Assembly: GCA_000226015.1 (NCBI GenBank)
Contig: JH153936.1
Location: 103,792 to 135,802, forward strand
Direction: 5' to 3'
Source of the DNA: Mnemiopsis leidyi
Taxonomy: Eukaryota; Ctenophora; Tentaculata; Lobata; Bolinopsidae
DNA: 32,011 bases
A model generated the notes under the pieces. That model made no database searches, was not told the origin of the DNA, and saw only the letters and a list, made by a program, of their open reading frames with translations. Below, in pieces: positions 8,801 to 18,185 of the stretch; position 1 is the first letter of the stretch, and the number at the start of each line of letters is the position of its first letter. The translations under genes were made by a program, and so were the position numbers.

Positions 8801-10315
8801 TGATGTCCCACAAGTTCTGAAGTTCGGCAGAACTTTACAGGATTTCGTTACGTTTAGGCCAAACATGGGATCTTTTACTGATCAGTTTTCCATTTGTTCC
8901 TGGGTCAGAAAGTTGCGGACGGAAGGTTTCCCATGCTGGTTTAATTATGCCACAGCTACCGAAAGTGAGATCGGAATCTCCGATCATGGCTACAATAACT
9001 TGTTAGGGAATGTTTTAAAGATAGATCAGCTAGATGTTACCTCCGGTACATGGTACCATTATTGCATGAGCTGGAGTGCCTCTTCCAGAAGTGCAGATGT
9101 TTACTACGATGGGACAAAGGTAGGTTCCATTGAAACTCCGTCAGGAAAAAGGCTAGGTACTGGTGGGTCACTTGTTCTGGGACAATATCAACGAGCTCTT
9201 GGGGTGATAGAAACAAGACTGGGCGATCGTTATTCGTTTGGTGGTGATGTCTTTAAGATGAATATTTTCTCAAAGAAGTTAAGTGGAGGAGAAGTCAGGG
9301 ATATGCACCAGGCTGGAATGTGTTCTGACATAGAGAAAACACACGGGGATTTTAGAGCGCTAACGTGGGAAAGTATCATTCAGCAGAGGAAAATAGGAAA
9401 TGTCCAACTTGTCGACTTGGATGCACCATGTACATTTGGTGGACAAGACTGAGGAAGGCTTACACCGCACAAATGGCCTTGGGAAAATCTGGTAAGAACT
9501 TAAGTGCTGATTTAAAGCCAAAAATTCGAACATGACGGTTTTTAGGTCCAACTTCAATTAAATGGGATAATAACCATTATAACTAGCTAACCATTATCTA
9601 AATACCTAATTGAAATTCTTTATTTCGGCACCTTACTTAAAAAAACGATATTTTGATATTTCATTGATATATTATGGCAGCGTTTCTTGTTAGAAATCAA
9701 TTTTCAGACCTAGGAAATATGAACAATGACCTGGTGATGAAGACGGTGGACACTGAATCACAAGTTTTTATTGACTAGACTCTAGTTGTTGATTTCTACC
9801 TGTTCGATATGAGATGTTTTAAGTTTTCGCTATCTATCTTTGATTAAAACCGCTTGATAAACATTTTACGGGTTGGGGTCACAAATTTCAACCAATCAGG
9901 AGCTAGAAAGCACTTTTTTCTAGCTTCTCATTCATAAAAATTTGTCACCCCTTCTCCAAAAAACGTAGCATTAATTTTTGGATATTTCTGTAAGCCTCTT
10001 AAAAACTTTCGAAAGCTCAATTTTTTGCAACTTATTTTTGATGTAATGTCTTTACTCTCGATTTATCATTTGTCCAAAGTGTAATAATTTAACTTCTGCA
10101 TAGTTTAAGACTGCTCTTAGACTTAACCTCAAATGTTCATGTGTACACAAATATTTAATATCCAACACCATGTTACCTCAAAGTATCAAAAAACTTAATT
10201 TGTATCTTAATTCACCCAATTTCAGCTATTGTCCAGACTCCTGGACGACGAGGACAAGCAATGTCAACATGATCTAGAAGTAAAAGGTCTGGCTCAGTTT
10301 AAAGAAAGGAGATAA
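5877..10315 (+). CDS. CFAP141 (C1orf189)-like ciliary protein, paralogue 2
   Basis: Three exons in phase 0: 5877-6047, 6186-6284 and 10226-10315. Borders are GAG|GTACAA, TCCAG|AAA, GAG|GTAAAC and TTTCAG|CTA. They encode 119 charged, helical residues. The N-terminus (M-D-S-TTS-K-RYE, then RRQCARI) and C-terminus (KKDRLAVRRE, LLSRLLDDEDKQCQ, KGLAQF) correspond to the paralogue at 2374-3068 and to the C-terminal pattern of CFAP141. Intron positions differ between the two copies. The 3.9-kb second intron contains a whole single-exon gene on the same strand (7155-9452). The start was chosen because the homologous N-terminal motif begins there. An X-box lies 193 bp past the stop. Function inferred: small microtubule-associated ciliary protein. 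Confidence 0.65.
6285..7154. other. intron / upstream region of nested gene, no further gene
   Basis: First part of the long intron of the CFAP141-like paralogue. Two short plus-strand open frames (6381-6557 and 6588-6911) read moderately protein-like but match nothing I recognise and have no clear splice logic. They may be transposon remains. This stretch must contain the promoter of the nested pentraxin-like gene if that gene is independently transcribed. Confidence 0.35.
7155..9452 (+). CDS. secreted protein: pentraxin-like domain, heptad coiled coil, pentraxin-like domain
   Basis: One uninterrupted frame gives 765 residues from the ATG at 7155. That start places a clean signal peptide first (MKVHRCFFTFLIVLAL, cleavage near residue 23); the upstream in-frame extension lacks one. 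Domain A is about residues 24-235 and domain B about 550-760. They are internal duplicates, each beginning DVPQ, with F-S-[LI]-CSWVRKLRT, a TWYHYCM[CS]W motif near residues 110 and 632, GGSLVLGQ, and AG[LM]CS-x-IEK. The paired cysteines and H-x-C-x-x-W fit the pentraxin/LamG-like jelly-roll fold. Residues about 255-545 are heptads with one leucine per seven (LEESQTE, LLKARTQ, LEKGQTE), rich in E/Q/T, predicting a long oligomerising rod. Likely a multivalent extracellular lectin or recognition molecule; ligand unknown. It has no introns and sits inside an intron of the ciliary paralogue. Confidence 0.85.
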   Translation: MKVHRCFFTFLIVLALSPQTANADVPQGIKFGDTVEDYIIFAPNMEPFTEQFSLCSWVRKLRTAVSPTWFSYATISRSWEIIISDDGHSRLFSAHALHKIGQLDIAPGTWYHYCMCWSLSSNTADVYHNGMKVGSLKSRPGRRLRTGGSLVLGQLQYSYRTVSGHPFGGELSKLNIYSKKFSAEEVRDMYRAGLCSQIEKSHGNFRQLTWESIIQQSRRGNVQLVDAESADSDIACSSEQSSHHGIDTDIDLGFAGADCGQQLNIVQSKLEALKIDLESLNQTQSDSQITLTELDLTITDRNRLLTELDSTKTELTVVQSDLESTQMELGATQSELEEIRGQLRVAQTQLEATKNDLGQRLNQTQTQLNESQYQFKILQTDKAETETELAAIQTELSATQIDLEATKLKLEGAENQLQSTKIDAGQVLDVTLNELDETKTELEETRTDLQEIETVLERTQAELEISQTQLEESQTELLKARTQLEKGQTELAKTQTQLEEGQTELETSQTQLKESQTELEKNRALLEETTTELGETQFQLAQAIRGSSSDVPQVLKFGRTLQDFVTFRPNMGSFTDQFSICSWVRKLRTEGFPCWFNYATATESEIGISDHGYNNLLGNVLKIDQLDVTSGTWYHYCMSWSASSRSADVYYDGTKVGSIETPSGKRLGTGGSLVLGQYQRALGVIETRLGDRYSFGGDVFKMNIFSKKLSGGEVRDMHQAGMCSDIEKTHGDFRALTWESIIQQRKIGNVQLVDLDAPCTFGGQD
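9453..10225. other. rest of the long intron, with a foldback sequence
   Basis: No coding signal. A foldback lies at 9875-9951: GGGGTCACAAATTT pairs with AAATTTGTCACCCC with one mismatch, and an inner AGCTAGAAA/TTTCTAGCT stem lies between them. This is probably a degraded short inverted-repeat element. The remainder is AT-rich intron. Confidence 0.5.
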
Positions 10316-11687
10316 ACTCACACACCTTACACAGTTCTCACTCAATCATTTGTGTTTCATCAACAATCAATTGCACCTTGCAATTAGACAGTCACTTTCA
10401 TTTCACAAACATTTCATGGTAACTTATACACTAGCCACCTGATAACCATGTCATTAGAGTACAAAATGTGTTGACCATGCGTTGTAAATCATTGCTGTTT
10501 CTCTGTGGTTGCTAGGTAACATAAACCGTGCACCTTAATGAAATCAACCTGCGTACCCTCCAAGGGGAATCTCGGTTACACTTAATATATGTATATTTGT
10601 TACGCGCCATTACAAACTTGTATTACGCTATCACACATCCGCATTCAGTGAGACATAATCTGACCGCGCGCCAACGCGCGCAAGAGTGTGTAAGCCGCGT
10701 ATCTGACTCGTTGCATAAAATCAGAGAACAGATAATTTGCTGAATTTCGTTCAGAACGGTGCGAGATAATATTTGGCTCTCTTTTTCGTTTAACCACCAA
10801 GCAATTTAGCTGCGATTGCGAGAGCCTGGTATACCGTAAAATATTGTTCTCTCTGAATGACCGACAGTGCATTTTCCTCCTTCCTACAAAGATAGGTTGA
10901 TTTGCCTGTATTTCATATGATATATTTACCTACAATTTACTGAGATCAACATTATTATTATTAATTTCTAGTTGAGAATTTGCCTCGAGGGAGGCCTGAC
11001 CGCACCTCTCACATGATCACGTTAAACATACAAAATGTAAAGAATTGTGTACACTTTTGTCACGGTAGAAAAAAATATATGATTCTCAAAAAATCGTATA
11101 TAATCATAAAAACCTGAAAAAACACATCCAATATGGTTTCTCATCATACAAATCTACTTCCCATAAAATCTCACCTCATCTGAATGTAAATAACTTAATC
11201 CAGAAAACGAAAACCATATCGTATCGGAAAACAAATATTGGCCGATCAAATCAGACGGTTTGAAATGAAAACTTATTTGTGCAAATAACAATACAATATG
11301 CATTTGAGTCTTATATTCAGATATGTATTATTTGCAATAATTTATCTATGTCAATAGATTGTCTCGTGGACTTTCTCATCCTTGTCTTTTGAAGATTTCA
11401 GTTTTCCGCAATCTCTTTTTAAGTGTTAGTTGATGCAGTAGGCTTATAAATTTTGAGTAAACTACATCTATTGTAATTTTAGGAGCCCGACTGACTAGCA
11501 GATTGTGCGATACGATGAGCTGAAATTTAAGATCTTTGTTTATCTTTAACTCTTTAACGCAAGACTGATATTCGGTACACAGTGGGCATAGTTAAAAGTT
11601 ATATTCAAATAAGAAGGAAACAACTTCAGATGCGAGGTGTGGACTAATGCCGTGTCTTAATTGATCGTTTAAGTTCAATGGTAACGG
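10316..11687. other. convergent intergenic region
   Basis: This separates the plus-strand CFAP141-like gene and the minus-strand DNAJC11. It contains one X-box (10508-10520) and a short CG-rich patch (about 10661-10682, ccgcgcgccaacgcgcgc). I found no exon with splice support. Short open frames at 10528-10743 (plus) and 10645-10872 (minus) overlap each other and resemble no known protein. Confidence 0.4.
10508..10520. promoter_or_regulatory. RFX X-box (GTTGCTAGGTAAC)
   Basis: GTTGCTAGGTAAC, read on the other strand as GTTACCTAGCAAC, fits the 13-bp form of the RFX X-box with a 1-bp spacer between half sites. It lies 193 bp after the stop of the second CFAP141-like gene, much as the site at 3146 follows the first one. 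Confidence 0.5.
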
Positions 11688-11693
11688 TTTATT
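11688..11693 (-). terminator. polyadenylation signal of DNAJC11
   Basis: AATAAA on the minus strand, 40 bases beyond the DNAJC11 stop codon. It supports the chosen last exon and argues against a further coding exon spliced from the GTAAGT just before the stop. Confidence 0.6.
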
Positions 11694-11732
11694 CCAAATA
11701 TTTTATCTCAAGATAACAAAAACGGTATGAAA

Positions 11733-14700
11733 CTAAAAGTACTTACATTGCCGTGGAATTTTCAATGGTTCGCCGTCAGCAATTATAACTTCGTGCATTA
11801 TATTTCTAAAACGGTATTTTACCGCTAACTGTTTGTCCTCTCCATAACTTACGTCGTAGAACCCAACTAAACCCGTCTGGAAGAACAGTAAGTGTTAAAT
11901 ACCATACACTGGGCAACAATTAATTTCACAGCGTACAGGACTGCTGAGTGCTGCAATTCAAAGTACGCAGAACTTGGGACATAGTCGTTGGAGAGCGCGC
12001 GATTGCGACAACAAACGTAATTAACGTGCACACGTGCGCGTCTTTTCGAGCAGTGTTGATGAAGATCGCGACAGGAAAATGTCGCTGCGTCGTACAAAAT
12101 AAATGATATAAAATTGTGACCGATTGTCTAAAAAGTAGGCCATAGAAACCGGAGAAAATAGAAGGCTGTAGCGGTAGAGAGTAAAATACCTTAGTATGTT
12201 CAGGCAGTATAAGTTTAGAGTTAGACACGAGACACTGTACTGGTACAGTCACATCTATCAGTTTGTTAGCACTACCGAACACTCCGTACCATGCCTGCAC
12301 TATCACTAGTCCCCCTTTACATTGCTCAACGTTAACGTTTCTATCGTACGTAGGTCTCATCAAGGTAACTGCTTCTCTTGCTTCTTCTTTAGCTCGTTCG
12401 AGTTGAGTCTTGAGTTCTTCTGACTTTGCTGCTATGTCTTCCGCCTATAAGGTTTTTAAGTGGAATTGGCTGAATCTAGCGTCGAAAAGGGAATCGCCAC
12501 GGATTGTAATAAGTGTCTTAGCTATTATTTTCAAGGAATATAAGTAAGAAAAACACCCACTTTTAGTTTATTAAGATAAGGATTTATAACAAGCCAGTGC
12601 AGAGAACTGTACACAAAGACAGGAATAAAAGTTCCGTATAACACCGCCACAGGTTCTATAACGTCAGAAAACATTATGTCAAATCTGTAGGAGTGCTGAC
12701 CTCTCGTTAACCTGAACGAGAACACAAAATTATTATAATGAAACAGTACTATGTGTCGTACAGTCATCCCCCCATTTACCGGGCTTTTCGGGGAAAAGCA
12801 AAACTGCAAGGTTAATCGGGGACCCGGTAAATCGGGGGAGTGCCATTCGGGTCCAACTTGGGTCCAAACTGTCTCTAATAAGTCTATTATACCGTCTTAT
12901 GTGTCTATATACCGTCTTTTTGTCATTGGAACAATGTTGAATAAGTAAAAAGTGTTAGTCCGACTGTATTACATAGTTTTGAAAACAAAATTTAACAGTT
13001 GCCTTGAAAATGAAATAAATTTCGGGGGGAAGGAATGAGGCCCGGTAAATCGGGGCCCGGTAAATCGGGGCCCGGTAAATCGGGGGATGACTGTATATTG
13101 TAACGGCTCTGAGATAACAAGTCTTGTGAGTGAGAACACACAATTATCAAAGTGAAACAGTACTATGTGTCGTAAATTATAACGGCTCTGAGGTACAAGT
13201 CTTGACACGTGACCCCTGTCATAGTAATATTTTTGACTCCTTGTGTAAATAATGCAAAATTTCGGGGGTACGGTAACAGACCCGGTAAATCGGGGGTTTA
13301 CTGTACTTTACAGTATGCATAATAATGAGCGTTAGAAATTCTGTCTAACTAAAATCCAGTTAATAGCAAAGTTGAATGTTTTAGGACCTACTGATAAAAC
13401 TTTCTAACAACAAAGGAAATTCGGTACTCACATTAATTTTAACTTGACGCCAGAAACATAACCTATTCTGACTAAGGCTGCTAAACGGCTGTATTCAGTA
13501 AGCTGTTTTGATGCTCCATACTCTATGTGTATTCCCTCTACAAGATCGTACCTGTATAGGGATTTATCAATATGTTTTGTACATTGTAAATATTGTGTTT
13601 CTGGTCTATGTATCAAAGTTATTCGACTAACTCACACCAAATGAGGTTTTAATGATGTTTTAAATGATTTTTATGAAGCATAGTGCATTTACAATATCTT
13701 CGGCACATTATGTTTATGCATTGTCCAATTATATCTCAAACATGACATGTCTTTCCTGACTGTGGAGTTTTATTTACAACTATCTAATTTGACAGAAGAA
13801 AATCAGCGCCTGTAATCTGTGTGCTAAAATTAAAATATTTACAACAAACTAATTCTTGAAGCATTGATTAAGTACAAGCTATTTAAATTATAAGCAGAAT
13901 ATTTCAGCTTGTACTTGATATTCGCTTGTACTTGTATATCTTTTACACAGTAATTACAAGGTCACTGGTACACGGAACACTGCATGGAATGCTAATAACT
14001 CACTTCCTGCTAGCCTCGAGAAAAGGGCGGGGAGAAACAAATCCAGATAGTTAGTTATTGGAACATTTGAACTGACCTATTTTTAGCAACAAAACAAATA
14101 AAGGCGGGATAATAACTAGGGCAGTTAGTAGTAGTACAACAGCTTACTTTGCACTGCACTCTACTTGAGCATCTGGCGGATTGCCAATCTTTAAAGGTCG
14201 AATAAGTTGGCACGATAAAACTTGGTTTTCCAGTCCGATCTGATAACTTAGGTATAGTCGCAGTTTCTCCCATGATTTAGTTATAACACCTTTAACTGTT
14301 TTATCTAGAGAAATCTCTGCTTTGATAACCGTACTGTCGCCGATGTTACACCCCAGAGTTGCACCTGCACCTGCAGAATGTATATTGTATACTAAACAAT
14401 GTATAGTTAGCATGCATAAAAGTTGCGTTGGGCAATACGGCACGAAAATGAAAAAAGTGGAGGAATACCATGTCCCTTCTATGCGTTAGTTGCTCACTTT
14501 TCCTTGGATAGTGGAACAGTCTGGATGGAAATGAGGCAAAGAAGAATATTGACCAAAGAAAGAAAAGAGAAGTGTAACTTCAGATTGGTAAGGAAATGCA
14601 AAGCTCAGTCGCAAAAAGAAGAAACTAACTGTATTGAAGATACTCTCGCTCGATACGTGAACACTGAGATCGAAATGTGGACCACAAAAACTTCGTCAAT

Positions 14701-17434
14701 TTTCTGTAGCCAGTGAGTGTTACAGTCGCTCTGAAATAGATATTTAAACATTTAGTTATTGAACTAACTCTACTAATTTAAAACTGAAGTCCGTAAGCAT
14801 TGCTGGAATGCGAGTTGAGTAAGTTAAATGTAAATTAGTCTATGTTAACTGGCATATGTATAGATATCTAAGTTACTTACCCGTGTCCAAAAGTTAGACC
14901 AGATTCCAGCCACGTATTTTCAGAGAAGGTGTGTCTGACGTGTGTCTGTATAAGTCCAGTAGCTACATCGTTGTTGTTTATAGCTGTACACATTACGGTA
15001 GCTCTGTTGCTCTCTGTGAGTGGTGCCTGGAGGCAGTCCAGTAGAGTTAAAGTGCATCGGATTATAAAACTGTTAACCTGACTAAACCAGTGCAATAAAT
15101 AACCAAACTATAACTTAAGAAAATCCATGTGGCCTGGCAACGAATAAATATAGTATTGGATAAAACAATATCTAAGGAAGTAAAGCGTAGCTAAGCAAAT
15201 TAAGCGTTACTAAGTACCTAAATAAAGCGTTATTAAGCAAACAAAGCGTAACTAAGCAACTTAAACTCACATCGACACTCTGAGAAATGACAAAACTGTT
15301 GATGGGAATGTTGAAGAGTTCTGTAATGTAAGTTTCTCTGTTGGAATAACACAGCCCGCTAGCATCTAATTCTACAGATATGTGACTGATGGGGTTTGTA
15401 GCTGCTTCCTGTTCCTTCTCTTTCTTTTGCCGTTGTATTCGCTCAAACGTCTCTTTTATCTGCAGGTTTGAGATCTTATTACCTGATTCATGCGTCATAA
15501 TCGTATTGTTATCATGCAGAAAAAAAGAGAAATGTGTAAGGTAAGACTCATATGAGCCAACAGACAAACAACAAACAGACAAACCATACAAACAGACAGA
15601 CATGCAAACATACAAACAGACACACAAACATGTGGATAGATGTTCGTCAGGTGTGCACAAAGTTCATTAATTGGGTGTGCACCATGTCACCACTGTTCAC
15701 CAGGTGTGCACTTGGGGGTGCACCACGTGGTCGTCGGTATATTACCAATATGCCAAAACAGACACACAAACATACAAAAAACAAATATACAAACAAACAA
15801 ACATACAAACAAACAAACAAACATACATACAAACATACAAACAAACAGACACACAAACATACAAACATACAAACATACAAACATACAAACATACAAANNN
15901 NNNNNNNAACAGACATACAACATACAAACAATATACAACAACAACATACAACAACAACAACATACAACAACATACAACAACAGACATACAACATACAAAA
16001 CAATATACAACAACAACAACAACAACAACAACAACATACAACAACAGACAACAGACATACAAACAATATACCACAACAACATACAACAACATACAACATA
16101 CAACAACATACAACAACAGACATACAACATACAAACAATATACAACAACAACATACAACAACATACAACATACAACAACATACAACAACAGACATACAAC
16201 ATACATACAATATACAACAGACATACAAACATACAAACAAACAAACAAACTGTACCTTGTTTCTGTCCATGTCATAAAGAGCGAGGTGTTGTCCGCTCTC
16301 AACCCCCTGAACTCCATACAAGTCGTATATCGTACGTAGTTGTGGATCTATCAGCACTAGGAGGGAAGAACAAGTTTACTTTCTCAGTTACAGGACAGTG
16401 TACTGTGTAATTACATGTGTAATTACATGAAATGGTTGTGCACTGTGTAATTACATGTGTAATTACATGAAATAGTTGTGTACAGTGTAATTACGTATGT
16501 AATTACATGAAATAGTTGTGTACTGTGTAATTACGTGTGTAATTACATGAAATATTTGTGTACTGTGTAATTATGTGTGTAATTACATGAAATAGTTGTG
16601 TACTGTGTAATTACATGTGTAATTACATGAAATAGTTGTGTACTGTGTAATTACATGAAATAGTTGTGTACTGTGTAATTACAATGTTAATCTTCAACAC
16701 TATGTACACACTATAAACACTATACACTGCATATATACACATACCCTCATAAGCACGTTTTATCTTCTGAAAGTTGAGCTCGGCTGATTCCTTGTTGGCA
16801 TCGCAGTGTCTGTCAGGGTGGAAAAGTCTGCTTTGTCTGCGATACGCACCCTTAATCTCTTCTTCCCCGCACTGCAAATACAGGCTAGATGGACGGGAGT
16901 ATAAGTAAACTTTCAGCTGAACATCAGTTACAGAGTTGTTATCTTTAAGATAGTACAAGATATCACCTCTGCACAAAAGTTGAATTGCGGTAGGAATCCA
17001 ACTTTAATTAAAAATCGTTCTAACCGAAATTCTTCTGACAAACGTAATTCAGATACAATATCTTTGAGATTTTAAGTTTCTTCGGTTGAAACTATGGCTT
17101 TTCGTCTAGAAAAGCAGAAACTGATGCGAATTTTCTGTTAGAAACTGATATTTCAGTCAGAAACTGATGTTTGGGTTATAAACTAATGTTACAGATTACA
17201 TTTCGATGTTATTTTTCGGTAAGAAACTGATGTTTCAGTTAGAAATTGATGTTTCGGTCAAAAAATGGATGACCGCAAAAAATCGATTCCAACCGAAAAA
17301 TACTTCTAGCCGATATTTTTGAAATCGTCCTACCAGTAAAAAAAATCTTTTTTGCATCTATGCTGAATATATAGATCATAACAAAGGCTTACTTTTCTAT
17401 CTAGATTTAGAAGGCTGTAGTAGTCATCTTCCAT
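11733..17434 (-). CDS. DNAJC11: DNAJC11, mitochondrial J-domain protein
   Basis: Eleven exons join in consistent phase on the minus strand: 17434-17393, 16871-16745, 16356-16256, 15474-15271, 15026-14881, 14703-14630, 14370-14148, 13551-13432, 12711-12561, 12444-12190 and 11876-11733. They encode about 528 residues (human DNAJC11 is about 560). The order matches the family: MEDDYYSLLNL start, J domain with the HPD motif (RLFHPDRH) that activates HSP70, then DPQLRTIYDLYG, a beta-barrel-like middle (QSVD-APLTES, VEGIHIEYGASKQL), a hydrophobic segment (VLYGTFIPVFVYSSLHW), a short charged helix, and the C-terminal DUF3395 core (VQAWYGVFGSANKLIDVTVP, GFYDVSYGEDKQL). DNAJC11 associates with MICOS/SAM complexes and cristae organisation. 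The exon 4 acceptor may be 15474 or 15459. Exon 6 is the least certain, supported by phase and an LQYS match. Exon 7 has tandem acceptors 6 bases apart (14370/14364). Confidence 0.92.
12718..13205. repeat. 79-bp tandem duplication split by a MITE
   Basis: Segment A (12718-12760, gagaacaca...ctatgtgtcgta) recurs at 13132-13174. Segment B (13096-13131, tattgtaacggctctgag...) recurs from 13175. The order is A, MITE, B, A', B'. The duplication starts 7 bp upstream of DNAJC11 exon 9, on the acceptor side. Confidence 0.8.
12759..13095. mobile_element. pogo/Tigger-like MITE with TA target duplication
   Basis: The ends are CAGTCATCCCCCCATTTACC at 12761 and its near-exact inverse ending at 13093. TA flanks both (12759-12760, 13094-13095). 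Terminal CAGTCATCC with TA targets is typical of pogo/Tigger elements of the Tc1/mariner superfamily. The 333-bp element has no transposase. Its right end carries three tandem 15-bp copies of cccggtaaatcgggg. It lies in the DNAJC11 intron between exons 8 and 9. A duplicated empty site beside it (13173-13176) proves the insertion boundary. Confidence 0.85.
13252..13305. mobile_element. truncated second copy of the same MITE (right end)
   Basis: AAATTTCGGGGG followed by CCCGGTAAATCGGGGGTTTACTG and TA matches the right 55 bases of the neighbouring MITE with few changes. No matching left end was found, so it is a fragment. Confidence 0.6.
15543..16255. repeat. ACAAACA/CATACAA and (CAA)n microsatellite tract with 10-N gap
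   Basis: DNAJC11 intron 3 is filled by degenerate simple repeats of ACAAAC, ACATACAA and CAACAA. The run of N at 15898-15907 is an assembly gap of arbitrary length, so the true size of the tract is unknown. Between about 15645 and 15735 a non-repetitive patch has four variants of GGTG(TG)CAC. The long repetitive open frames here are artefacts. Confidence 0.95.
16401..16682. repeat. 40-bp minisatellite, about seven copies
   Basis: The unit tactgtgtaattacatgtgt plus 20 further bases (aattacatga, aatagttgtg) repeats at exactly 40-bp spacing from 16401, 16441, 16481, 16521, 16561 and 16601, ending in a shortened copy at 16641. Substitutions are few (ACATG/ACGTG/ATGTG). It lies in DNAJC11 intron 2. 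Confidence 0.95.
16976..17340. repeat. dispersed repeat, copy 1
   Basis: AAAAGTTGAATTGCGGTAGG and what follows align with 24588-24845: same opening, TTTAATTAA, CTAAC[CT]GAAA, GGTTGA[AG]ACTAT, TCTAGAA, GATGTTTCGGTTAGAAA and [TC]CCAACCGAAA blocks in the same order. Copy 1 begins with GGTAGGA and ends with TCCTACC, suggesting short inverted termini. Non-coding; lies in DNAJC11 intron 1. The sub-motif TTTCGGTTAGAAACTGATG is itself repeated several times. Confidence 0.7.
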
Positions 17435-18185
17435 TCCTAGAAAACAAGAGTATTGGAATGAACACTGAATTCTAAATAAATTGATCCTGGCAAAGCCAAG
17501 TCAATCATTCTAATTCTTTTGTAAAACAATTATTTGAATAAAGCACAATGGTATTCAAAGTATGAAATTTGAAATTACTATGTAGCTTTGACTTAACTAA
17601 GCCAACTAAACTATAAACTTCTGTACAAGATCTAGAAATATTACTGCTTATTAAATTACAAATGATAAATCTGTTATTCAATAATTTACGGTTCTGATCA
17701 TTATAATAAGTAATTAAATTTATAAATACACTGTATAATATAGATATTGCATAGTATGATACACATTATTTACATAGACCCTTAAAATAATACCTGTGCT
17801 GAAAATGAAATATCTTACAGCATGCTGTATAAAATTCATTAAAAATACTAATCACTCAAATCAACAACATATCACTATCATTGCAATTAAAGATAATTAT
17901 ACCTAATTATACCTAATTATGAACATATCATATGAGATATTGAATGAATAACAAGCAGATAGTAACAATTCGACACTGTAGTAATGAAAGTATTTAAACA
18001 CCTGCATGCGATACGTGTGCTACAGTATACAGGACCATGCTACATAATATATTGCAACTCCGACAGGAGCTCCTTGGACAATACAAAAATACAGAACTTA
18101 TAAAAACTTCTCTTGAACTACAATATCAGAGGTAAGCTATAAATGACAAAACGGAAATGAAGAGTAATCTACACATCTACTAATA
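17435..18185. other. AT-rich intergenic sequence 5' of DNAJC11
   Basis: This short region between the DNAJC11 start (minus strand) and the end of the next minus-strand gene must hold the DNAJC11 promoter. No exon, X-box or repeat family was recognised beyond a small TACCTAATTA triplicate near 17902-17930. Confidence 0.5.

Noticed and set aside
15129..15141. Sixth X-box (GTGGCCTGGCAAC)
   Set aside because: Only one good half site; the other half departs from the consensus.
15552..16410. Long open frames on both strands encoding Thr/Asn/Gln/His or Cys/Val/Tyr repeats
   Set aside because: They are translations of ACAAAC/CAA microsatellites and run across the N gap; real DNAJC11 exons bracket them as an intron.
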